This document shows positions 12,737-25,373 of a stretch of DNA of 64,000 nt, in pieces. The DNA is taken from positions 298,587-362,586 of the forward strand of contig JAGTJM010000033.1 of NCBI GenBank assembly GCA_020747015.1, given 5' to 3'. The position numbers and the translations under genes were made by a program. Every line of letters starts with the position of its first letter. Position 1 is the stretch's first letter. Source of the DNA: Pyrenochaeta sp. MPI-SDFR-AT-0127. Its lineage: Eukaryota; Ascomycota; Dothideomycetes; Pleosporales; Cucurbitariaceae. The notes under the pieces were generated by a model. That model was not told the origin of the DNA, made no database searches, and saw only the letters and a list, made by a program, of their open reading frames with translations.

Positions 12737-14650
12737 ATGGCTGTGGTTGAAAAGGTTGTCGCTGATACGATCAACGGTAGAAATGATAAAGCTGTATCAG
12801 GGATTGAGGAAGAGGTGGATCTGGTCATTATCGGAGGCGAGTCTTTTCTAACAACCGCTTGAGTTCGCTTTCTCTAGAAAGCCCCTTGAAAATCATTGTG
12901 TCTGACAGATAATCAGCTGGTCCGACAGGGCTTCTGTCCGCTCTCCTTGCACGACAGCTCGGCTTAAGCATTTGCGTTCTTGATGCCAAAAGCGGCCCAT
13001 TACAAGTCGGCGGTGCAGATGCCATTACGGCGCGTACACAGCAGTATCTGGAGGTGGCTGGTAATGTTGACGACGGCAACGACGGAGATGCAGGATTGCT
13101 TGGAGAGTTGCTAAATAATGGAATTAGATGTAACAGTACGTTTGCGACGAAACTTCGAGAAGTAGATGTTGCCAACTAAGTTTGTGATAGCGAGCACCAC
13201 TTACGTGGATGGCCAGGTTACATCTCGTCAAAGTCAATGGTGGAATGGTATCCCGCATACATTCTACAACAGCTTTTTGATGATCGGGCAGCCCTTCATC
13301 GAACGTCATTTAGTGTCGCGGATAGGCATTCCCATCAACTATTCAGAGCCTGCGCTCTCGTTCTCCTCCTCTGCATCAACCCAGGGAGTCACCGTGCGGA
13401 CGCCGAAACGTTTGATAAAAGCAAGGTATTGCCTGGCAGCCGATGGCGCACGCAGTTTTATGAGAAATGAGCTAGGAATCGGGTGGGAAGGTACAAAGCC
13501 TAACATGATATGGGCAGTTCTGGATTGCTGGATTGAAACCACATTTCCAATCTGCACAGAAGTTGTGACTTTAGAGCTAGAAGGCGAGTCAAGAATGGCA
13601 TGGATTCCACGGTAGGCATTTCGGAACTTGACAAGGCCATTAACTAATGCCCTGATGTACAGGGAACGTGGCATGCAAAGATTCTACGTATTACTTGATG
13701 GCGACATCACGTTGGAGAAGACCAAGGCGTCAGTGCGGCGACACATGGCACCGTATGCGGTCGACTTTACGCACATCGAGTGGTTTAGCAAATTCGAAAG
13801 TTCGTCATCGCTTCTCAATGTAATGGGATCTATATTGAAAGCCAAGCTGACGGATGTAGTCAAAGAGCGCGTAGCGACCACATTCATGCATCCGACTCCC
13901 CAGGGACCCTTTATTCTGGCCGGCGATGCCGCGCACGTGCACTCGGTCAACGGTGGACAAGGCATGAACACTGGGCTTTCGGACGCCTTTAGTCTGATCT
14001 GGCGTCTGTATTTCTCAATCAAGTGTGTAGGCAACCCTGCGGAAACACAGAAAGAGATAGTTGTGAGTTACGATCTGGAACGGAGAGCTACTGCTCAAGG
14101 AGTCATCGATGTTGCTTCGAAGCTGGTACGCAGTACAAATGCAGAGGCGAAATACTATGTCCAGCTCATTGAGAAAAACGCTGGATTCATCACTGGTATG
14201 GGAGTCGCGTACAACGGATTGAGTTCACCACTAGTAAGAGAGTCAACAAGAGGCATTTTTGAAGCTGGGAAGCGCTGCCCGGACCTTTGGTTGCAGGACT
14301 TCAGATCGAAGATCTCGAGCCGGTTATATCAGAAACTACGTTATGGACGGTATGTTCTATTGCTGGTTGGGATAACCATATCCATAGAGTTGGAGAACCG
14401 ACCTGAATTCTTATCTGTACTACGACTGAGGCCGCTCCAGCCACTTGGCGTAGGAACTGAAAGAGTGGAAGACATTACTGATGAACAGCTGGATTTGACC
14501 AACACTTTTGGGTGCTCATGGGTAAAACTACAAGAGAATTATGCTGTACTAGTAAGGCCAGACTGCTATATTGAATACGCTGCAGATATGGAACTAGTTA
14601 TGCAGCATATTGAGAATCGGTTGCCTGGCCTAATCCACGTCCGTAAGTAG
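12737..14650 (+). CDS. FAD-dependent monooxygenase, phenol 2-monooxygenase-like
   Basis: Five exons: 12737..12836, 12917..13135, 13191..13611, 13663..13799 and 13860..14650 (555 aa, frame kept throughout). The first intron needs a GC donor (gcgagt), which restores the dinucleotide loop VIIGAGPTGLLSALLARQLG (residues ~30-49). Further motifs are SRQSQWWNGI, the FAD/NADPH motif ADGARSF, and the second FAD motif GDAAHVHSVNGGQGMNTGLS. The C-terminal region (from ~residue 390) fits the thioredoxin-like phenol hydroxylase domain. These enzymes hydroxylate aromatic rings using NADPH and O2. The intron at 13800..13859 is a multiple of three and could also be read through, adding 20 residues; homologues lack them. 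With the adjacent MFS carrier it may tailor an aromatic or polyketide metabolite, which is inference. Confidence 0.87.
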
Positions 14651-17470
14651 GGACTGGAGAATGTTCATCAGCAGAGAGCATTATTTAGACATCAGTCGTA
14701 AATTTAGAATGTAAAAGTATTTAACCCTGATCCATAAGGGAGCTTACTTCGAAGGGCCAGTCATTAACATAAGCAGGAGAAGTGGTACACCAAATGGCAG
14801 AGTGAAGAAGTCAAGAAGTCACGAAAGCGGGCAAAAGTACTGTAACCGAAGCATAGCATACAGCAGCAATGAAAACTGACCTAGTTTCATACCCTTGCAT
14901 AACCAACCTAAATCGATCTCTGAAACATGCTCTAAGGTCACTATCTGCCTTGGACACGCTCTTGTGAAGTGTTGCTCTCCAATTTGCCTGGCGCTTTAGG
15001 GCGCGACCAACTATGACCAATCAAGGCCATTCAACTCCACCATGAACGTTGGCCTATATCAATACACTAATCTAAGCCCTCGGTAGCTCCTACATGCAAC
15101 CAAGGAGCTTTGAGAAATAGATTAGCAAGCCTGATCTTGCGAGCTCCCTACTGAAAATCACATAGCAATCTATCTTTGTCAGAATATTCAGGATCCTCGT
15201 TTGAGAGGCAACCTTAACGAAGAAATCTCGTACTTCTTGTCAACAGTAATTCAATTTGCTGCTAGGTTATTGTCTTAATGCTAGCGAGTAGTCTGCTCCT
15301 AAGTGATTTTGCTCGGCGCATACGACGCCTGCAATCGCTTAAATAAAACCTGCGTTGTGCTTTAACTTGAATACTAGTCAAAAAGGGAACGAAACTGCGT
15401 AAGAGAACAATGCTGACACAGAGAAGACCAAGACGAACTGGAAGATTCTGGGAGCGAAGGCTTGGCTTAGTCGTCTTCATTTCGTCCTCCTTCTAGACCA
15501 ACGCGATCGTGCTGATGGACAATAACATCTAGAAAGCGACTAAACAGCTAAGAAGCAAAAGATCTTTTGTATAGCATAACTAGACAAGGAACATTATTGT
15601 CCATGGCGTGGCCAGCTGTCACAGACCGGTTCTACTGTGAAAAGTGGTATCGTATCATTCTAATTAAAAATAGAAATGTAAATCCAGCCTAGATATTCGG
15701 TGTTTGAGGCAATGGGATAGAGAGATATGGTAAATTTAGGCCATCGTAGTTAAGCTTTCTGAAGGAGCAAAACGACGTTATTTGAGTACCGAATTTGGTT
15801 TGGTGTCACCTCATGCGATTGTTTTCAGCTGAATCCGACAATTATGATCTCCTTGTCGTGTTTAATTAATCATCTTTCATGTAATTACACTGAGGCTAGT
15901 GGTACCGGCTTACAATTCTGCCGACACATTTCTTTCCTCCAGTTAATACGCATATCAAGCACGATTATGAGACAGCTCTATACGTTCTAGCTACTGTAGC
16001 AGGTATAGTCTAGATAAGTACGATGAATTCTACCTATAGGTATTGAATAAACTAAAACTAGCTCTAGTATAAGGGAGACTACTTCCTAAGATAAGGATTG
16101 TCTATCAAAAGTTATTTAAATATTAATAGCGTAGATTCATGGCCTGAAGCTTATAAATCCTAGTAAAAGGTCGCCTGATAATATGTTTTATAAACCTGTT
16201 CTCTTTATTTTAGCGTCTTTAGTACCTACTGTCAAGTTCTATATAGCTAAGGGCGTTCGCTGTGGTGGCCTAGGTAGAGATGCGATTACCGCGTATCCCG
16301 CACTCAGCGTCCGGTCCGATCAGGACAACTGCGGCGACATCAAAACCGCAATTATTTTTCGGCAATAAGAGTTATCGCCATCAGTTTTCACACTTCAGAA
16401 GGGCGTTCCGCCATGCGGATATAACAACAAACTCCACCTTTACGGACGATATGGAGACATATAGGATTACCACAGACGTAACGAGAATCAATGGCTTGGG
16501 CGTTGCTATCAAGTGTCAAAAAAGAGTAAGAGTTGCTTTACTGTTGGTGTGTAGTGTGGCTTCGGAGCTGAGACCTGGAAGTGCCATCCCAAACATGCGG
16601 GAGGACCTTGCGCGTATCTTTAAGTATTTGGCTACGAGAAAGGGAACTTCAAGGATCCTTGAATTGTTTCCTTCGCCCACACTTTGTTCAACGTTCTTTT
16701 GTGCAAAACAATTCTTTTCAGTTGTTTTGGATTCAATATGTGCAACGCAAATGATAAAGCTGCTTGATCAGCAAGACACCTAAAATAACAATCGTAAAGG
16801 CATCTTATTGGGGGACACATAATGCATCAACTCCCCTGAAGTGGTATCTCACAGGTCGCCTTTCCACACCGACAGATACTACATCTTTGAAAGAGGTTAT
16901 ATGGTGTTCTCAATGCTCAGGTGAACAATCGCTGTTGTTTCTATACCTACGGCTTACCACTATTAGAACAATCATGAATCTATTCCCATAGCCTATTATA
17001 TGATGGAGTCCCTGGCAAACGCAGTCATATTGACTATGGCTTCTCTCCGGACAATACAAATCGCACAGCTGTAGTTGATGCATAATCATATCAACGACAA
17101 CGCGACAGACTGTGATTTGACTTTTCGCTGACACGTGGTGGTGGGGAAGTATTGCCATAATTGTCATTGATGGTGGGGCAAATACTCCTTAGAGGCCCCA
17201 CTCAACTGATTCATCGTTTACAATCACCTAGCGGTTTATCATGTTGATTGCGTGGTCCTACAGGTGACACAGGATGCGGGTCATCCCGCAGTGTCAACTC
17301 CCGAGCCCCCACTTAAGTACCTTAATTAGTTGGAGATTAGGCTAGTACCCCAAAGCACATACGGGGTCTTTCCACGAAAGAGTCATATGCCGACGTCTGT
17401 GACAACTAAATACGGCTGTACGGTTAAGGTTTCATTCAGTTGTTCATCACCGATTTTCACTTCTTAATTC
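14651..17470. other. Gene-free stretch, partly AT-rich
   Basis: No supported gene. The part from about 15960 to 16200 is TA-rich and poor in CA/TG, like a small RIP-affected repeat remnant. The promoter of the DUF1996 gene lies at the right end. Confidence 0.45.
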
Positions 17471-18847
17471 ATGGCAAACGCAATTGTGTCAGGTATGCAG
17501 TGGAAATTCTTCTTCGCATCGTTACTTTTGGGGCTGGGCTCTACCCAAGGACTTGTTCCTATGATGCGCTTCGAGTGCTCCCAGCTAGTCATTGATCGTA
17601 TAGACCCGCTGGTCAACGCAGGAACTGTACCGTCGCCACATCTCCACCAAATCGTCGGAGGCAATTCTTTCAACGCATCCATGGACCCCAAAACACACGA
17701 TCTTCCTACAGCCTCTACATGCACTAGTTGCACGTTTTCAGAAGACTTCTCCAACTACTGGACGGCGGTCTTGTATTTCCGAGCTCGAAATGGGACTTTT
17801 AAGCGCGTCCCTCAATTCGTGAGTGAAGGTCTTCGTGGTAACGGTGGCATCACTGTGTATTATATCCCATCAGCCAACAACCAGTCTACGGTTACCGCCT
17901 TCAGACCGGGATTTCGCATGCTTGTTGGAGACGCCACGGCAGATTCTCCTCGCGCGGCGCGGAAGGTGTGTCACCGGTGTATGCCATCATCGGGAGATAA
18001 TAGTAATATCAACTGCGGATTTCCTGACAACCAGACGCTACCCGAGCGCTTTTGTGATGGCGGAATACGCTCAGTCATCACATTTCCTACCTGTTGGGAT
18101 GGTACGAACTTGGACAGCCCGGATCACATGAGCCACCTGGCGTACGCAACAGGTTCAGGAGCCAACGATGTAGGCCCGACCGGGACCTGTCCAGCAACCC
18201 ATCCAGTAATCATACCTCAAGTAATGTATGAAGTCATGTGGGATGTAGGTTTGATCATTCCCTTGTCCTCATCTTCTTCGTGAGTTGTGGGCCAATGCCT
18301 TTGGGCGTACAGGGCCGGTCGCCTCGATGATGCAACGAACTTGAGTGACATTTGAATCGCCTTTGACAACATTGTTTGACTAATATAATAAATTTTGTAG
18401 ACTCGAGGCTTCAATGATAAAGATTTATGGCCAGAAGATGGCTTTCAGCCATTTGTCTATAGCACTGGCGATCAGTAAGACATATTCCTGAGGGTGCGAT
18501 TCGCACGCGACTGTCAACTCTAATTATATTGCGCAGGCATGGATATGGACAGCACGGAGATTATGTCTTTGGTTGGAAAGACGATTCTCTTCAACGTGCC
18601 ATGAACGCTCGGTGTAATGGCGACGCATGCGACGTGTTAAAAAGCCAGACTCCTGAGGATGCGATGAAATGTACCATCCCGCAGACCGTCAAAGAGAACG
18701 TCGATGATTGTAAGCCACAGCACCAAGACCTCTTCAGGGAGGCTTAGTAAGAATAATGCAGCTGACAACATTCCAGGGCTTGGTGCTCTTCCAGGCAGAG
18801 ATGCAGATATAGCGAAAGAGTACAGAGATAAAGGGTTGGACCAGTAA
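17471..18847 (+). CDS. Secreted DUF1996 protein
   Basis: Exons 17471..18244, 18401..18474, 18537..18709 and 18777..18847 (363 aa), joined by GT..AG introns of 156, 62 and 67 bp. A signal peptide is clear from the second Met (MQWKFFFASLLLGLGSTQG), so translation may start at 17495. The domain has MRFECSQLVIDRIDPLVNAG, PSPHLHQIVGG, paired cysteines, the GFRML and CWDGTNLDSPDHMSH blocks, HPVIIPQVMYEVMWD, and after splicing HGYGQHGDYVFGWKDDSLQR. The last exon restores DDWLGALPGRD at the C-terminus. DUF1996 proteins are extracellular fungal proteins, often with histidine-rich putative active sites, of unproven function. No WSC domain is attached. It looks intact. Confidence 0.92.
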
Positions 18848-20703
18848 ATTTATCAACTGTCTAGTTCTAGTTTCAGTGTATGGAAAACTGCTAGAGGGTG
18901 GCAATCTATTTATATATTAAGTCTTATTATCCTCAAATATTCCTATATACCCCTCTTTATCTAATACACCTAGGGATAGGGCTATTATAGTATAGTCTCT
19001 ATTCTTCTACAAAGTTAAAAACCTACTAGCTTAGCTGAGTTTATACTCAAGTTTAGGAATAATGTTATCTATCTAGATACACATAGGTAGGTAGGAATCG
19101 ATAGTTATCTAAGGAAAGATTTTAATAATATCTATCTACATCCCTACTCTACGGTGAAAGCACTTTATTTTTATGCGTATATATTGAATACATTATATAC
19201 TAATGAGTCGTGCTTCAGTTAAGTTTAGAGGCACGTATCCAACAAAATGTAAGACTCCGAAGGAGAGGGCCCGATTTCTAGAGTAGACGGATGATACATG
19301 TGGCAAGGGTCGCAACTGGAACGCTCTACCAGATATATGGATGCCTTTGCTCGATGTAAAAGAAAACAAATTCCTATCATGGAATTCGCGTGTTCACATG
19401 TCTTCAAAAGCGTTATTGTGAACCCAACTAGTGGACCCGCGTCCACCGCTGTTGAGCTGTAACCTTGCCTGTCAAGTTCAACGAACTTATTGCCTTTGCT
19501 GCGGTTACTATTACAATGGCCATTCTGACCCCTCCTCTCAGCCGCTGCGATTTGACTAAGAAGATTAGCTTCAATAGGCTGAGTCATCGGGCATCTAATA
19601 AGTGGTTCTTCATCAGGGTGGGCTCAGACTTGCTGTATATCTTAAGCAGCGTAACGACAATTGCAGAATCCTTAAGAATAGTAGATCAACACGCAAAAAG
19701 CCACTATGAAGATTGCGAACATCATGCAGAGAATTTAGAGGCTCGTCCATGTAGTCCACACCAGGCTCTAGAGCATTCTGGATTGGTTGAGAATAGGCCT
19801 AATTTTGAGAAAGAGATAACGGACGTATTTTAAAAGTATCGCAAAATCATGATGAGACCAGGTAACCACTGGGTTAGGCTAGAATCATAGGTCATTAAGG
19901 ATAGAGGTGTCATAAAGGAGACGGAGAAATCAGAGCGAGTTTTGCAGTAAGCAAAGGATGACTCTCCACTCTCACACGACGAAAGTGCACATGCTTACGC
20001 CAAAAGGTAGGGAACACTCACTATGGAGTTTAAATCTATCGAAGCCGTTCAAGTCTCGCACGATTCATCTACGGTCGGCGCTTTCTAAGTAATGCATTGC
20101 CAAGCACCTTAGATATATCCGTGCAAACAATATCAAGAACATGTGCATTCAGATGGAATGTGAAGGACTTCAAGATGTTGACTGCACGCTTCAACGTTTG
20201 GACAAAACCACTGCTTATTTCGAGATCTGGAGAAGCGGTAGTTCTCGCTCTAAGGCTTTGATCGGGTTACACAAAAGCTCTGAACATAGATTGCGTGATG
20301 AGGTGTACTGTTACTTGAACGAACTCTTTTTGCATGATCATGACTGGATCTTCCATACCTAACCGCTTCCTAAAGGCGTTTGACACGCTTCTCGGCATGA
20401 AGTTCACGTCCTCGATCGCTTGCGCAAGAAGATCAAGCTCGTTGCTGAGCTGGAGATCGATGTTGTCTGTGAAGGAATATCGGCAGGCAACTACTTTCCA
20501 AGTATTATCCATAGTTACGATCATTTCTTAAAAAGGACGTTTATTGCTAGCCCTCAGACAATATCAACTACGCCACACCATGTTCAAAGTAATATGTGAG
20601 CTGGAATGTCGGGACTAAATGAAATCCCTCATCTCCTCACGAGACAGCGTCTTATGCTTTATCCTCTCGAAACAAGAAGCAATCCAGTCAGCCTGGAAGA
20701 ATC
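18848..20703. other. Gene-free stretch with an AT-rich remnant
   Basis: Bases ~18900-19200 are TA-rich and low in CA/TG, consistent with a RIPped fragment. Frames around 19225-19833 and 20141-20524 (for instance a minus frame with NELDLLAQAIEDVNFMPRSV) look protein-like in composition but match no family I know and could be exon relics. Confidence 0.4.
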
Positions 20704-20844
20704 ATGAAGAAGGAAGACCATAAGGAAAAAGAGCAAACGCTTAAGAAAATGGGTGCAAAAGACAAACTGGAACAGATTACGATGACCCTGATTATCGCAA
20801 TAAGTTTATGCTGGACTGCATATTGGGCCTGGTGGGTAGGTTAG
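20704..20844 (+). CDS. Possible 46-aa single-pass membrane micro-protein
   Basis: A short ATG frame: a highly charged Lys/Glu-rich N-terminus (MKKEDHKEKEQTLKKMGAKD) followed by one hydrophobic, Trp-rich segment (MTLIIAISLCWTAYWAWWVG) that ends the protein. The charge-then-membrane layout is coherent, but the frame is short and may be chance or one exon of something longer. No neighbouring gene supports it. Confidence 0.2.
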   Translation: MKKEDHKEKEQTLKKMGAKDKLEQITMTLIIAISLCWTAYWAWWVG

Positions 20845-21039
20845 GTCCGTAGTGCGGATTTAGAGTACATTTCTTTTTCACTTAAGGTTAAAATACTTAA
20901 TCACGCTGATCATTGGTAGCTACTACCCACCAAAGTTAGGGAAGGTTGCATGTATGGTCTTTGTTTCCTACTCTTGGTATGCTTGAATTCCTAGCTCTTA
21001 TCTGGTACGGCTTACAAGCTAGAATCAAGGAGCTATGGT

Positions 21040-21215
21040 ATACTGATATGACTATATAACTTTGCGGGCCCTACGTTATTATTAGCCTACGTTAGGTCCC
21101 CTCTAATGTCTATATCCTTTCTTCTCTCTTAATTAATAAGCGCCCACAGCCTTTTCCACAGGTTTGGAAGAAGATAGGCTAGAATTGATAACGTGGCAGT
21201 TGGCTCTATAGATAA
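21040..21215. repeat. Retrotransposon remnant, lightly mutated copy
   Basis: This stretch aligns with bases ~41335-41490, the differences being mostly C-to-T and G-to-A (shared: tatataactt, acgttattattagcctac/t, then taagcgcccacagcc versus taagcgcctatagtc, then acaggttt). The run into acaggttt resembles the junction of an LTR end with its primer-binding site, but the element class is uncertain. Confidence 0.5.
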
Positions 21216-23100
21216 GTTAAGGATTTTAACGAGAGTACTTATCAACGTTTCTTAGAATCCGACAGGTTACAATAGCACTCTTTCTTGCCAATGGAACCTT
21301 TCGGCAACTGCCTATGGAAAGCATTTTGACGCCTAACTTAATGGGCTAGGATGTTCTGGGTTAGAGTTTCCCGCAATCTCTAAATAACCAAGCATGCTAG
21401 AACAATTATGAAAGTTAGAAAGCATTCCAGTGAAACGTGCAACACCTGATGCATATGTGCTTATACAAAGCCAAAAGATCTTGTGTGGTGTACGGCTATG
21501 CTCTCGGTTCAGTCAAGAATTTGTGTGGCGCCCGGGTAATTCCGAATGGCACACCGAATGCGAAGTAAACCCCTACCCCTTACCCATTTGCGAGACGGCT
21601 TTCTGTCCAGCCCGCGCAATGGGTGGACTCCGCGACGTCTTGGCCTGGCACGCGGGTTGGTCACTCTCGAGCGAAGGCGCTTTCCCCGCCTTCCCCCACA
21701 TGTCTTGCATGTCAGCTTGCTTGAGTCTCGCAAATTAAGTTTCGTATAATTTCCAGCGCTCCGGCCCCTACTCACCGTTTCCCCACAAATTCGAGATACT
21801 CAAGTTTTACGACGCATTGCTGACTCCTTTCACATGCACCTACAAACCAAGCACAAAGTTCGGAACCTGCCATACGGGTTGAAAGCTTCATCGGTGATTA
21901 TACTGCCCGAATTATGAGTCAAGACCCTCTTGGCTGGATCCGCACACTCGAAGATGGCGACTCGGAATGTGCGTAGGTTCCGGAACGCACACTTCTCGTT
22001 AACGGGAATGGTCAGCCGCATTGCAGACGCCCAAAGCGAGAGAGAGACGAACATGTTGTGCCTGGCATATTTCGACCATCCCATTGTGAACTTGAAAGGT
22101 TACATGCATAATGAAAACTGACGATGACACTCAGCCACTGGTTCTTCATGCTATTGATTTTTTCTAACGCTACTGCTAGACACAGGTCTGCTTCGACGTG
22201 CTCAGAGCGGTTTCGCTGGTCTCAGTGTTTGCATTGGCGTGGTCATTAATGCATACAAATCGCGGCTCAGAACTTAGAAACCTGTACACTAGGTCCATTC
22301 ATGGGCGGTTACGATTCCAACACAATTCCAGCTGCATGGAAACATTAATTTGCTTGAAATATATGGGTAGGCTAATCGGGACGTATCGCATAGACAAGAT
22401 TTTGATATACATAGAAGACGCACGGATGTATTGTGAACTTGCTTGAGGGGGAGTGGTTACCGAACCCAATAAACTCACTCGCAACTCCAAGGAGATCAGC
22501 ACTTTGAAGAGCATTTTTGAGCTCCCACGTTCCGACTCGCCCTGGCAGCTTGGCGGCTCGGCGTTCTGTGAGCTATCTATGTGCGTAACTAGGGCAGAAG
22601 AGTGTAAGGCAGATGAACATGCAAATGTATCTCAGTTGGGGTATAGTGATGCTTTCTCGTTCAGAAAATGGACTGCATGACGTCTAGGAAAATTCGGGTC
22701 CTATTCATCTCGTGGAATTCCGCCGATAGCTTTTAGCAATGCAAATTAGAACCGGTGAACCATCTATATAAGGATTTCGTAAACCTATCTCCCAAACTAC
22801 AGCCATACGAGACCTGAAACCCGTGTTAAAATGCACGTAAATTCCGCCGCTATCCATTTGCCACTTTACTTTTTTAAATTTTCACTTAGAAAGCCTATAA
22901 TCGCTGTCTACAGTTCGCGCTTTTCGTCCGTACCTTCTAGTTTAGTGTTTTAAAAGTCCTGCACACGCTGTGTACTGCCCTATGCGTGAAACAAGGTACT
23001 ATATTCTACTGTTCCAACCCCTTATCCTATCTCTATAATCTTAATCTCTACCCTTAATCTCTTTCGTTAACCTCCAACCTTGATATATGCCTCCTTGATC
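21216..23100. other. Gene-free stretch
   Basis: Only short, unsupported frames on both strands. A GC-rich patch at ~21500-21780 gives overlapping frames with no family features. Confidence 0.45.
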
Positions 23101-23225
23101 TCTGCCTAGCTTAATTAATAGCTCGGTTAACAGCTTCATAGATGGCTCGTTGACAGCCTGATTAAACGCTTGATAGATGGCTCGTTGCAGCTTTATAAAC
23201 AGCTCGATACATGCCTAGTCAACAT
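23100..23225. repeat. Degenerate short tandem repeat
   Basis: A unit of about 35-40 bp recurs imperfectly three to four times. Each has a variant of agctcgttaacagc followed by ttgatagatggctcgttg. Copies have diverged and lie in otherwise gene-free DNA. Confidence 0.5.
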
Positions 23226-25373
23226 TTTCCAAGTGAATGCTTACAAATAACATTACTCCGCTGGCCCATTCACTAGTATGTTACTTAACTTGAATAGGAT
23301 AGAGTAAGTAAAGTTGTGAATTCTACGGTATTGAGTCTTTGAGAAGTATCTTACGAGCCTCTTGTGCTATCAGCCCTTCTGCAGCTCTATCGCCTCTGCC
23401 GTCTCGTCTGCTAGACGATTCTATCGTTCGCGGTATTGTCGCAAGTTGAGCTACAATGCCTCTCGACCTCTGAGGGTTGAGATTTTACCCATAGCCATAC
23501 AATACTGGATCAGATACTTTGACTTCTAGCCCTGAAACACGGTCAGAGGGGTTCAAATTCATTGTCCTCTCGCGCTAGTGAGAAATTAGTAGATTGATCA
23601 TGTCCTGAGCAGACCTTTTGTACTTCCTGATTCGGTAAGCAGCTTGCAGGTTCCGTGATAGAGGAGCCTATCCAGATAAAGCCGAAGAGGGATTGCGTCT
23701 CTTTTTCTCGAAAACAGCCCGGCCGTAAGAGAGATAGAGACTATTCCCCTATCCTCGGAGATCCAACTATCTATATTCTTATGTTGTTTTTAGAGAACCT
23801 TTACGTCGACCTTGCAAAACCCTTGATATATTATCCTCCAATTAGTCGAAATTTGTATGCAGCGTGAAGGGTAACGTAGCGCAATAGATTGGAATACTAT
23901 TTGTAATTCGAAAATAGATGATTATATGCTATTTCCAAGTCAAATCTAGTCTTAGCTTACAACTGACTAGGTTAGTTGATTTTGGCTCATTACATCAGCG
24001 GAATCTTACTTACCTTAACCTCTGTTCATGGTTGCTTGGGCTTGTTTATGATTAAAATTTAGGTGCCTTAGGCTATAGATGGCCAAAATCATGGTGTCCT
24101 AGGCTGGCCATGCTCGACTCTCTTTTGGTTCCTTGTCCTGATTCTAGTCCCCCACCAGTACAGCTTAACTTGATGAGCCTGATTTCAGGCCGAGCTTGTG
24201 ATCTTCTTTTGGAGATTTTGATCACGTGTTTTGGGGAAAGGGCCCCACTTTAGACCCCTTAGAAGGAGCCTGATCTTGGGTCTCTTGTTAGATAATGCCT
24301 AGTTTGTGATGTTTTCACTTCTTTCACAGGTTGGCGAAAGAGCATGCGCAGGCAAAACTTCATGCACGGATTAGAGGCTGCAACACGTCAAATTGCAGTA
24401 TACGTTGGCAAAGTGGTGATTAGGACGGCACCCTGGAACAGTCCAAGGAGGTGTTGTCCATAGTAGTGCCAGTGTAAAAGGATGAGCTTCAGTTGATGTA
24501 AAGGCAACTCTGAAGAGCAGCCTAGTTTCTAGGACACTGCAGATCTTCAGAGCCGCTCGTGATCCTAGGAGTACTCTCATGGGCGAGCCATGCTCCCAGT
24601 AGAGGTGAGCTCTGCGAAGAAATACACCGAGAAGAGAAGTTTGCCGAGGAGCGACAAGCTCGTAGTAGAGAAAAGATCCCTAGGGGAAGAAATATCTCTG
24701 TCGGCTGCTGTAGAGCTTTCATGTCCCGGGGTTAATAGAGGACCGTATCCGACTCTGCACAGAGTTCTCGTTTCGAATTTACCATTTACCGTATGCTTCC
24801 TCAAGTGGTTGGCCTTAACCTGCCGTCTTTGCGCCGTCAGTGGTCGGCGGAAGTGGTACTACTCCCCGAATCCTGCTGCTAGCTTCGCCATCGCATCGAG
24901 CAAATATATCGAACCTGCGACAATCGTCCACCCCCTGCCCCAGTGACGGATAGCACAAAAATGGTCCCCGTTATAATCCTCACCGTCGATTCGTGGGACT
25001 TGCATGTGTAGAGCCCGCGACCACGAGAACGAAATTTACTAGGTCGACCTACGAGCCAAGATTGCAATTGCCCAGAGGTCTACTATAGCTACACTGCTTT
25101 GCAAGTATCCAATCTGCATACTAGTTTTATCGAAGGTCTGAAATTATGCGCCGCAGCGCCCTAGGTCAACATTATACAATAATAACACTTGTATGAATTC
25201 ATATATGCTGGCTAATACCTATCTTAAGTATCGGCAATTTAAAGGTTGTATTATAACAAATGCTATCTACTGACGCAGACTACACATATATACTCGCGAC
25301 AGTCGCAAAGGGTAGTGATGGTTTGAAGGTCGTTGTAGTTGGCGCTGGGCCGTCAAGCGCTGATTGCACAATA
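23226..25373. other. Gene-free stretch
   Basis: No domain-bearing frame. The plus frame at 24590-24946 (118 codons) has no recognisable features. Confidence 0.4.

Noticed and set aside
21430..21775. Overlapping frames on both strands in a GC-rich patch
   Set aside because: No ATG-anchored frame with family features; composition effect.
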